DNA from: Pseudomonadaceae bacterium UBA836
GTDB taxonomy: Bacteria; Pseudomonadota; Gammaproteobacteria; Pseudomonadales; Pseudomonadaceae
Assembly: GCA_002296055.1 (NCBI GenBank)
Contig: DBHE01000110.1
Coordinates: 1-22,576, forward strand
Direction of reading: 5' to 3'
DNA: 22,576 nt
The stretch's first letter is position 1, and each line of letters opens with the position of its first letter. Position numbers and translations under genes: made by a program. Positions 7,901 through 13,371 of the stretch are shown here, one piece after another. The notes below the pieces were generated by a model, which worked only from the letters and a program-made list of their open reading frames with translations, made no database searches and was not told where the DNA came from.

Positions 7901-8339
7901 ACTGGACGCACTGGAGCGCCACCGGGTACCGGCTGGGCATATCTGCTTTGAGATTACCGAAACCAGCGCCATCGCCAACCTGGGCAAGGCTATCGAATTC
8001 ATGCGCCGGCTCAAGGATATCGGCTGCCAGTTTGCCCTGGATGACTTTGGCTCCGGGCTGTCGTCCTTTGCCTACCTCAAGTCCCTGCCGGTGGATTACC
8101 TGAAGATTGATGGCGTCTTCGTCAAGGACATTGCCACCGATCCGATCGCCCGCGCGATGGTCGCCTCCATCAACACCATTGGCCACGAGATGGGGCTACA
8201 GACCGTCGCGGAGTTTGTCGAGAGCGAAACCATTCTGGAACAGCTGCGAGAGCTGGGTGTGGACTACGCGCAAGGGTTCCATCTGGGGCATCCTCAGCCG
8301 CTTAGCGAGGTTGATGGCGTGCGCATGATGCCGCGCTAG
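4950..8339 (+). CDS. Ammonium transporter fused to PAS-PAS-GGDEF-EAL (transporter-linked c-di-GMP enzyme)
   Basis: A 1129-residue inner-membrane protein that joins ammonium sensing or transport to cyclic di-GMP turnover. Residues 1-395 are a full Amt domain with DFAGSTVVH (157-164) and PVHLASG (316-322), which supply the twin pore histidines H164 and H318. GWFGFNGGS (212-220) and the usual Amt C-tail (TPEDELAGLNVSEHG, 382-396) are also present. A linker at 397-450 is followed by PAS domains at about 452-550 and 568-685. The GGDEF domain (about 695-860) has GGDEF at 778-782 and an RxxD I-site (769-772). The EAL domain (about 875-1125) has EVL in place of EAL (909-911), N969, E1001, DDFGSG (1031-1036), K1052 and E1088, so both catalytic sites look intact. 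I chose the ATG at 4950 because the canonical Amt N-terminus starts there; the in-frame ATG at 4830 overlaps the sigma54 candidate. The ribosome binding site is weak. The net enzyme direction is unknown. Confidence 0.92.
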   Translation: MPISMIDVLWLVLCAGLVFNMQIGFLCLESGLTRSKNAINVAVKNMADLSVAVFCYWLFGFGLMFGASASGWFGEGFAMPSFTATWPAAFFLFQAMFCTTAATIVSGAAAERMRFSAYLLVTLLIAGLIYPLFGHWAWGGVFAEGSGWLAARGFVDFAGSTVVHSVGGWVALAVILLLGPRQGRYEQDRDGRSLTGSNLPLAMLGALMLMFGWFGFNGGSTLSFDGRVPGIIANTVLAAIAGTLGGMLMSWWRWRLIDPVYPLNGLIAGMVAVTAGAHAVDAPAAFFIGLIGAVVMYLADRLLTRLRVDDAVGAVPVHLASGIWGTLAVALFADPLRLGTGLNRLQQLVVQLEGVLVAGVWAFGLTWLLLRVINRFWPMRVTPEDELAGLNVSEHGARTELIELLEAMAAHQREGRFERDVPVEPFTEVGQIAAQYNQVIHALRRAVGVTQSIIRDIRDGVVTCNREGVLATCNPGAERLFGLPAGLLIGQPMERLVAERNWTGLPLPEAGSETKQEVLFSRNEHDQFVAELTVSQGALEDDHYTCLIRDITERRRIEQQLFQEKMLAQVTLASIGDGVITTGPDARVRYLNPVAEQLTGWREDEAHDRPLDEIYCLFDEVTGDSLLNPVSAMLRRYRQALSRQPGSMSQLRRRDGSEVTVQDAVAPIRDAEGHIIGAVLTFRDVSANRRLARELSHQAAHDTLTGLANRKEFERRVGLALQRQLASGGDQVLCYMDLDQFKIVNDTCGHAAGDELLRQLAKLFQGHIRSSDVLARLGGDEFGLLLCGCTLEEAVPIVEGLRALVEEFRFSWQGKTFAVGVSIGLVQIEEQLASLDVLLSAADSACYAAKDAGRNRIHLYQADDAQMQERRGEMQWVNRLRQALDADLLRLYVQPIYPISELDRQPGFEVLVRMLGEDERVIPPGAFMPAAERYDLASAIDRWVVGNFLAWLGDYNRRRSGPLGNYSINLSAASMGEESFLTFVLDALERHRVPAGHICFEITETSAIANLGKAIEFMRRLKDIGCQFALDDFGSGLSSFAYLKSLPVDYLKIDGVFVKDIATDPIARAMVASINTIGHEMGLQTVAEFVESETILEQLRELGVDYAQGFHLGHPQPLSEVDGVRMMPR

Positions 8340-8719
8340 TGCGGCGCCTCAGGGGCGGGCTCGGGTCGGCTCCAGAGCCAGCAGGCCACCGCCAGCAGAA
8401 ACAGCGGCAGGCCAATACGTAACCAGCTGGGTGTCGGCAGCAGCCACAGGCTGAGCACGCTGCTCGCCATTACCACACTGGCGGCCCACTTGGCGCGGCG
8501 CGGCACTGCCCGCCGGGTGCGCCAGTCGCGAATCAACGGGCCGTATTTGGGATGAGCCAGCAGGCGTGCCTCCATGGCCGGCCAGCCGCGCGCTCCTGCC
8601 CAGGCAGCAACCAGCAGAAAGGGCGTTGTGGGCAGGCCGGGCAGCACCACGCCGATGGCACCCAGCGCGATGCACACCGAGGCCAGGGCGCGCCAGAGCA
8701 GAATGCTTAGGCTGGGCAT
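8336..8719 (-). CDS. DUF454 (YbaN-like) inner-membrane protein
   Basis: A 127-residue protein of unknown function with the DUF454 signature LPGLPTTPFLLVAA in its first third. It has an N-terminal pair of hydrophobic stretches and two further ones near the C-terminus, so it should sit in the inner membrane. E. coli YbaN is about 125 residues, which supports the ATG at 8717-8719. A GTG at 8798-8800, nine bases after the histidine kinase stop, would give 154 residues with a proline- and alanine-rich extension. Neither start has a clear ribosome binding site. It is the last gene of the minus-strand operon with the kinase and response regulator, although co-occurrence may be only positional. Its stop codon shares CTAG with the stop of the converging Amt fusion. 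Confidence 0.82.
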   Translation of the reverse strand: MPSLSILLWRALASVCIALGAIGVVLPGLPTTPFLLVAAWAGARGWPAMEARLLAHPKYGPLIRDWRTRRAVPRRAKWAASVVMASSVLSLWLLPTPSWLRIGLPLFLLAVACWLWSRPEPAPEAPH

Positions 8720-8809
8720 CGCTGGCAGGCGTTGGTTGGGGCTATGGGGGTGAGCATCATCTGGGGCGGCTGCGCGGGCTGGGGTGGGCTCAGGGTACAC
8801 CTGGATGCG

Positions 8810-9508
8810 TCAGGGCAGCCAGATACGAAACTCACCGCCTCCCAGTGCGCCCTGATTGCTCAGTTCGATGTGCCCCGCTACGCCGTTGCGACGATGCAGG
8901 CGGGCGATGCGCTCGCCAAAGTACAGCCCCAAGCCGGTGCTGCCAGTGCTCATGTTGATGCCCAAGACGTAGTCTGACTGGTTGTCGAGCATGGCTTGCG
9001 GATAGCCAGCACCGTCGTCGCTGATGCTGATCAGCAGCTGCTCCCCGTCCATGCGCGCGGCCAGGTGGATGGCCGAGTGGGTGTAGCGGATGGCGTTGTT
9101 GATCACGTTGCCGACCACTGAGCCGACCAGTTCGCCGTCGAAAAACCCCATCAGCCCGTCGTCGGCCACCTCGAAGCTACCCTGTATCCGGCGAGCGCGC
9201 AGGATATCGTCGTGGCGCGCCAGCTGGGCCTGCAGAAAATCGTCCAGCTCCAGGTAACTGGGGCGCAGCGGCAGCTGATTGACCTCCAGTTTGTACAGCC
9301 CAAGCATCTGCACCAGCATGCCGTTCAGGCGCATGGATTCGTACTCGATCACGCCGCGCTCGTCAGCATCGGCCGCCGCCGGTGGTAGCTGGGCGAGCAA
9401 CTGTCCGTAGGACTGCATCAGCAGGCCGAGGGAGTTCTTCATGTCATGCACGGTGGAGGCGATGACAGTCGAGAAGTCGAGTTGCTCGTCGTCGTTTCGC
9501 GTGCTCAC
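8810..9508 (-). CDS. Small soluble sensor histidine kinase (HisKA + HATPase)
   Basis: A 232-residue kinase with no membrane segment and no recognisable sensor domain. The phospho-acceptor H21 lies in STVHDMKNSL. The ATP-binding domain has the N box VINNAIRYT (135-143), the G1 box DDGAGYP (164-170) and the G2 box TGSTGLGLYF (188-197). The GTG start at 9506-9508 overlaps the TGA stop of the response regulator gene (GTGA), and GGAGAAGG lies about 10 bases upstream inside that gene. This implies translational coupling and equal amounts of the two proteins. It presumably phosphorylates D58 of the TPR response regulator. With no built-in sensor, the signal must come through a partner, perhaps the regulator's own TPR array. 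Confidence 0.9.
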   Translation of the reverse strand: MSTRNDDEQLDFSTVIASTVHDMKNSLGLLMQSYGQLLAQLPPAAADADERGVIEYESMRLNGMLVQMLGLYKLEVNQLPLRPSYLELDDFLQAQLARHDDILRARRIQGSFEVADDGLMGFFDGELVGSVVGNVINNAIRYTHSAIHLAARMDGEQLLISISDDGAGYPQAMLDNQSDYVLGINMSTGSTGLGLYFGERIARLHRRNGVAGHIELSNQGALGGGEFRIWLP

Positions 9509-11109
9509 AGCGAGTCGACCTTCTCCAGCAGTTTGCGGTAGCGGGCGTGCCGCGGGTCACTGGTGGGCAGGCTGCGCACTTGCGCCAGGCAGGCACGGCA
9601 TTCGGTCAGCAGCGCATCGTCTGGTGCTGACAGCAGCAGGCGCAGCAGCGACTGGGCGGTGTTGAGCGCATAGCTGATGTTGCGTGGCTGGAGTGCCAGA
9701 GCGTCACGAAACGCCGCCAGCGCTGCAGGATACTGTTGCTGCTGATAGTTACGCATGCCCTCCCGGTTGCGCGCTGCGGCTTCCTCGCCGCCGTGCAGAA
9801 TGCCGGGGTTGCTGGTTTGAGCAGCAATGCCGGCCATTACAGCAGGGTCGTCGCCGTACATCTCGGCACAGGTGCCCAGCAGTTGATCGGCCTGCTCACC
9901 GCGACCCAGTTCGCGCAGCTGCTCGGCAACGGCGAGGGCGGTATCGGCGCTGAAGAAGGTCTCCATATTGGCCAGCTTGTCGCCGGCATTGCGCAGCAGC
10001 TGTTCGGCTTCGGCCTGCTTGCCGCTGCGGCGCAGCACATCAGCCTGCAGCAGGTCGGCGCGGGCACCCAGCCCCTGATCGTCCTTCCAGCTACGGGTCA
10101 GGTCTTCCAGGGTCTGGCGGATTTCCAGTTGAACACGCGGGTTGGGCGCGGTATCGCCGGCCTGCACCTTGAGGCTGTCGGCCAGGTTGAGGTGGTGTTC
10201 AGGGTTGCGAAAGGCCGAGTGGCGGCCCAGGGTGACCGCCTGTCGGTAGGCGCGCACGGCGCGCTCCGGGTCTTCGTTGGTGCGCGCGACGCGGCCCAGC
10301 TCGGCCTGTCGTTGCGGGTTGTTGGGGGAGATCTTAACCGCCTGCTCAAGAAACACCTGCGCCTTGAGGGTCTCGCCGCGTGCCAGCTTTACCCGGGCCA
10401 GCCCGTCAAAGGCCGCCGGCAGCATCGGAAACTGCTCGATACTCTGCTCGTAGAGCGCCTCGGCCTGGTCCAGCTGGCCGCGTTGCAGCAGATGGTCGGC
10501 CAGTTTCATCAGCGCCCAGGGCAGTGGGCGCTGGGACAGGATACCCTGCAGCAGCTGTTCCAGCTCGTCGTGGCGTTGCAGGGCCGCCAGCGCGTTGGCC
10601 TTGTAGCGTTGGCACAGCGGTGCCAGACGCGGGTCACGTTGCAGCAAGGCGTTGCAAGCGTTAACCACGGCGGCATGATCCTCGCGGGCCAGGGCATCCA
10701 GGATGGGCGCGAGTACGCGCTTGCGCTCGACCAGTTTGTCGAGGCGCTGCTGCAGGCTGGCACGGTTGAAGGGCTTGGTCAGGTAGGCGTCGGGTTCAAA
10801 CTCAAGCGCGGCCATGACCATTGCCTGACTGCTCTCGGCCGTGACCATGACGAATATGCAGTGGGGGCTGATCAGCTTTTCATGGTGCAGCTCTTCGAGC
10901 ACCTGCTGGCCGTTTTTGCCTTCACCCAGGTTGTAGTCGTGCAGGATGACGTCATACCGCGTCTTGCGGCAGAGGCTGAGTGCTTCCTCGCCGTTGGCGG
11001 CAATGTCGATGTGCTGGGCGGCCATCTGCCCGAGCATGCCCTTGACCGATGAGCGGAAGTCGCTGAAGTCATCCACTACCAGAAAGCGCATGTTGCTGTA
11101 GACGATCAT
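9505..11109 (-). CDS. Response regulator with C-terminal tetratricopeptide repeats
   Basis: A 534-residue cytoplasmic protein. Residues 7-125 form a receiver domain with acidic D13/D14, phospho-acceptor D58 in ILHDYNLGEG, T90 and K112 (LTKPF). The remaining 400 residues are alpha-helical TPR-like repeats, for example ALMKLADHLLQRGQLDQAEALYEQSIEQ-type units with conserved small and aromatic positions. There is no DNA-binding or enzymatic output, so the output is probably protein-protein interaction. The start ATG (11107-11109, MIVYSNMRFLVVDD) fits the receiver fold; an upstream extension to 11220 is low-complexity and unlikely. GGAAAA about 10 bases upstream is a weak ribosome binding site. 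It is first in the operon with the histidine kinase (4-base overlap) and the DUF454 gene. The target process is unknown. Confidence 0.9.
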   Translation of the reverse strand: MIVYSNMRFLVVDDFSDFRSSVKGMLGQMAAQHIDIAANGEEALSLCRKTRYDVILHDYNLGEGKNGQQVLEELHHEKLISPHCIFVMVTAESSQAMVMAALEFEPDAYLTKPFNRASLQQRLDKLVERKRVLAPILDALAREDHAAVVNACNALLQRDPRLAPLCQRYKANALAALQRHDELEQLLQGILSQRPLPWALMKLADHLLQRGQLDQAEALYEQSIEQFPMLPAAFDGLARVKLARGETLKAQVFLEQAVKISPNNPQRQAELGRVARTNEDPERAVRAYRQAVTLGRHSAFRNPEHHLNLADSLKVQAGDTAPNPRVQLEIRQTLEDLTRSWKDDQGLGARADLLQADVLRRSGKQAEAEQLLRNAGDKLANMETFFSADTALAVAEQLRELGRGEQADQLLGTCAEMYGDDPAVMAGIAAQTSNPGILHGGEEAAARNREGMRNYQQQQYPAALAAFRDALALQPRNISYALNTAQSLLRLLLSAPDDALLTECRACLAQVRSLPTSDPRHARYRKLLEKVDSL

Positions 11110-11245
11110 GATTGTTCTGTTTTCCGCTGGACCTGTGTGCATTCTAGACGGTTTGGGTCGCCTGCCCGTTCCCGCTGCCGAGACGGCGGCGGGACCAGAC
11201 ACAGTATACAGTGAAATCAAAAGGCCATTATTGATGCGGTCGGCA

Positions 11246-11267
11246 GAACGGCGTTTTACCGCCGTTC
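11246..11267 (-). terminator. Hairpin downstream of the NAD(P)-binding protein gene
   Basis: GAACGGCG and CGCCGTTC form a perfect eight-base-pair stem around a six-base loop, starting 11 bases past the stop codon on the minus strand. No T-run follows. It sits between this gene and the response regulator operon on the same strand and would separate the two units. Confidence 0.5.
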
Positions 11268-11278
11268 AGAGGTCTGGT

Positions 11279-11950
11279 TCAGCGGTGACGTACGATGGCG
11301 TTGGACTCAATAACATGCCGGCCGGTGGGTGCCATGATCGCCGCCTGCAGCATGGTGGCGGCCACGTCGCTGGCCTTGACTGCCTGCAAGCGCTTGGGCA
11401 TCACCGGCTTGAATGCGCGTGATACCAGCAGGCCGACCAGTTCGCCAGGGCGATCTTCGGACCGGGCGCCGTCCAGCAGCGAGGGTCGCACCAGGCTGAG
11501 GGAGCGAAAGTCCATGGCGCCGAGGTCCTGCTCTACCTCGCCCTTTACGCGTAAATAAAACGAGCCGGAGCGCGGACTGGCGCCAATAGAGGAATTGAGC
11601 TCAAAGGCGCGTGTGCCGGCCCGGCGGGCCAGTCGGGCGCAGGTGCTGACATAGCCCCGGTCGACCGCGCGAAAGGCCTCGCGCGAGCCGGCGTGCTTGC
11701 GGGTGGTGCCCAGCGCACAGACGACCGCGTCGCAGTGCCACCAGTCGGCGTCTTCGGGCAGGTTGTCAAAGTCGACCTGCGGGTTATCCAGATGGGCGTA
11801 ATGATTGACCGCCGTCGGCAGTGGGCGGCGCGTGGGCGCCACCACCCGGCTGATCTGCGGATCGGCCAGCGCCTGGCGCAGTATTTCCATGCCGACCAGC
11901 CCGCTGCCGCCGAGCACCAGCAGGGTCTTGCCTGTGTTGTTGTTGTGCAT
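11279..11950 (-). CDS. Atypical SDR / NAD(P)H-binding oxidoreductase
   Basis: A 223-residue cytoplasmic Rossmann-fold protein. The dinucleotide-binding motif GGSGLVG is at 14-20, VVCALGTT at 76-83, LNSSIGA at 118-124 and YLRVKGEVE at 132-140, giving a serine and a YxxxK pair arranged as in extended or atypical SDRs (TIP30/HTATIP2-like and YwnB-like proteins). It is shorter than classical SDRs and lacks a large substrate domain. The ATG at 11948-11950 has GGAGTG 5 bases upstream, so the start is secure. It is divergent from the DUF533 gene across 206 bases. The substrate cannot be assigned, and some relatives act as NADPH sensors or redox chaperones rather than enzymes. Confidence 0.85.
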   Translation of the reverse strand: MHNNNTGKTLLVLGGSGLVGMEILRQALADPQISRVVAPTRRPLPTAVNHYAHLDNPQVDFDNLPEDADWWHCDAVVCALGTTRKHAGSREAFRAVDRGYVSTCARLARRAGTRAFELNSSIGASPRSGSFYLRVKGEVEQDLGAMDFRSLSLVRPSLLDGARSEDRPGELVGLLVSRAFKPVMPKRLQAVKASDVAATMLQAAIMAPTGRHVIESNAIVRHR

Positions 11951-12064
11951 GTTGTCACTCCGATCCGTGGGGGTTCCTGGCCCTGGGTTACGCGGTACCT
12001 TCAGTTCTCTCAGTTAAGCGCTCTGGCGCGCCCTTGGCGAGCGGCAGAAAAATATCGCAACAGC

Positions 12065-12093
12065 TTGCCACGGAGTGATCACCTGCAAATGAT
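12065..12093 (+). promoter_or_regulatory. Tentative sigma70 promoter for the DUF533 gene
   Basis: TTGCCA (12065-12070) and AATGAT (12088-12093) each match four of six consensus bases with an ideal 17-base spacer. The predicted transcript would start near 12100, leaving a leader of about 57 bases to the ATG at 12157. An 8-base palindrome, GTGATCAC, lies in the spacer. Confidence 0.3.
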
Positions 12094-12156
12094 GGTCCAA
12101 GCAGGCACTATGCGGGAGCGGCTGGGCCTGCGTTCTGTCTGGATAAGGAGTCTTGA

Positions 12157-12849
12157 ATGAATACCCAAGGGTTGCTTGATCAGTTGTTGAAGTCCGCCAG
12201 TGGTGCACTCTCTGGTAACAGCAGCACCAATTCGCGCCAAGGCAGTCAGTCCGGCGGTGGCGCCAGCCAGCTTGGCAGCCTGTTATCCGGTGCCGGCGGT
12301 GGCGCGTTGGCTGCGGGTGCCGTGGGCCTGCTGCTGGGCAACAAGAAGGCCCGCAAGATGGGTGGCAAGGCGGTCAAATACGGCGGCATGGCAGCGCTGG
12401 GTGTGGTCGCTTTCAAGGCGTGGCAGCAGTGGCAGCAGAATAACGCCAACGCGCCACAGGGCCAGCCGCAGACGGTAGACCGGCTGCCGGCGTCGCAGCA
12501 GGAGCCGCACAGTCACGCCATTCTGCGGGCCCTGATTGGCGCAGCCAAGGCCGATGGCCACATTGATGACCGCGAGCGTGAGCTGATCGACGCCGAGGTG
12601 GCCAAGCTAACCAATGACCCGCAGACCCTGCAGTGGTTTGATGCCGAGTTGCGCAAGCCGCTGGATCCGGCCGAGGTGGCCAGCGCTGCGCAAACCCCGG
12701 AAATGGCGGCCGAGATGTACCTGGCCAGTCTGCTGGTGGTGGATGAGCAGAGCTTTATGGAGAAAGCCTACCTGCAGGAGCTGTCCAGCCAGCTCAAGCT
12801 TGATCCGCAGCTTATGGCCGAGCTGGACAAGCAGGTGCAGCGGGTCTAG
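12157..12849 (+). CDS. DUF533 / TerB-like inner-membrane-associated protein (YebE family)
   Basis: A 230-residue protein of unknown function. Residues 1-35 are polar and rich in Ser, Gly, Asn and Gln. Residues 37-61 form a glycine- and alanine-rich hydrophobic stretch, and the C-terminal 110 residues form a TerB-like helical domain (ILRALIGAAKADGHIDDRER, then LASLLVVDEQSFMEKAYLQE). The aspartate-rich KADGHIDDRE is the typical TerB signature, associated with tellurite-resistance-type proteins. Length and layout match E. coli YebE (about 219 residues). AAGGAG lies 7 bases before the ATG, so the start is secure. It converges on cadR with only three bases between the stop codons. Nothing here shows a link to metals beyond the neighbourhood. 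Confidence 0.87.
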   Translation: MNTQGLLDQLLKSASGALSGNSSTNSRQGSQSGGGASQLGSLLSGAGGGALAAGAVGLLLGNKKARKMGGKAVKYGGMAALGVVAFKAWQQWQQNNANAPQGQPQTVDRLPASQQEPHSHAILRALIGAAKADGHIDDRERELIDAEVAKLTNDPQTLQWFDAELRKPLDPAEVASAAQTPEMAAEMYLASLLVVDEQSFMEKAYLQELSSQLKLDPQLMAELDKQVQRV

Positions 12850-12862
12850 CAGTCAGTGACTG
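12850..12862. repeat. Short palindrome at the DUF533/cadR convergence
   Basis: CAGTCA-G-TGACTG is a perfect 6-base inverted repeat that includes the cadR stop codon and starts directly after the DUF533 stop. It is too short and lacks a T-run, so a terminator role is doubtful. Confidence 0.2.
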
Positions 12863-13293
12863 TGGCCGACATGCGAGTCCTCATCCGGCGCCTGCACGCT
12901 GCCACTTGTGCCCAGCTGCTGGATGATGCCGCAGGCGTCGACCGGGTGCGGTGCCGCGCACTGCCGGCGTAACTCGATCAGCTGCTGTTGCAATTGGGTC
13001 AGCGCGGCAATGCGTTGGCCCACATGCGCGATGTGCTCGTCGATCAGCCCGTTGACGCCGCCACAGGTGGCCTCGGGCTGTTCACGCAGGGTCAGCAGCT
13101 GACGGATTTCCTGCAGCGTCATATCCAGCACACGACAATTGCGGATAAACACCAGACGCTCCAGGTGGGCCTCACCGTACTGGCGATAGTTGCCGGCGCT
13201 GCGCCCAGGCGCCGGCAGCAGGCCTTCGCGTTCATAGTAGCGAATGGTCTCCACCGCGCAGTCGGTGCGGTTGGCCAGTTCACCGATTTTCAT
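12853..13293 (-). CDS. cadR: Cd(II)/Pb(II)-responsive MerR-family regulator CadR
   Basis: A 146-residue transcription activator that controls the divergent cadmium efflux ATPase. The N-terminal winged helix begins MKIGELANRTDCAVETIRYY, with the usual EREGLLPAPGRS. A dimerisation helix runs from about residue 75 to 120. The metal-ligand candidates are C77, C112 and C121, and the tail ends in a histidine-rich HVGHSH (141-146) as in Pseudomonas putida CadR, where the tail forms a second metal site. The start at 13291-13293 follows GGAGAG with 6-base spacing; a longer reading frame upstream overlaps cadA and is spurious. It shares its regulatory region with cadA, so autoregulation is expected. 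DNA-binding and metal residues all look intact. Confidence 0.95.
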   Translation of the reverse strand: MKIGELANRTDCAVETIRYYEREGLLPAPGRSAGNYRQYGEAHLERLVFIRNCRVLDMTLQEIRQLLTLREQPEATCGGVNGLIDEHIAHVGQRIAALTQLQQQLIELRRQCAAPHPVDACGIIQQLGTSGSVQAPDEDSHVGHSH

Positions 13294-13310
13294 CTGTGCT
13301 CTCCCGTTGC

Positions 13311-13341
13311 TTGACTCTATAGTGGCTACAGGGTTTTTACT
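13311..13341 (+). promoter_or_regulatory. CadR operator within the cadA promoter (MerR-type, 19-base spacer)
   Basis: TTGACT (13311-13316) and TTTACT (13336-13341) are separated by 19 bases, longer than the usual 17. An inverted repeat, ACTCTATAG-TGG-CTACAGGGT (13314-13334, seven of nine arm positions matching), fills the spacer. MerR-family activators correct this long spacer by bending DNA when metal is bound. The site lies between divergent cadR and cadA. Confidence 0.88.
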
Positions 13342-13371
13342 TGGCAAGAACCTCTTCCAGGAAGCACTGCC

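Noticed and set aside
9736..11052. Plus-strand open frame of 438 residues
   Set aside because: It lies wholly antisense to the receiver-TPR regulator gene; such shadows are common in GC-rich DNA and no motif is present.
11197..11215. LexA-like box around ACAGTATACAGT
   Set aside because: The LexA consensus needs CTG on the left and CAG on the right around an AT-rich core. Only the right side fits; the left is ACAGT, giving a direct rather than inverted repeat.
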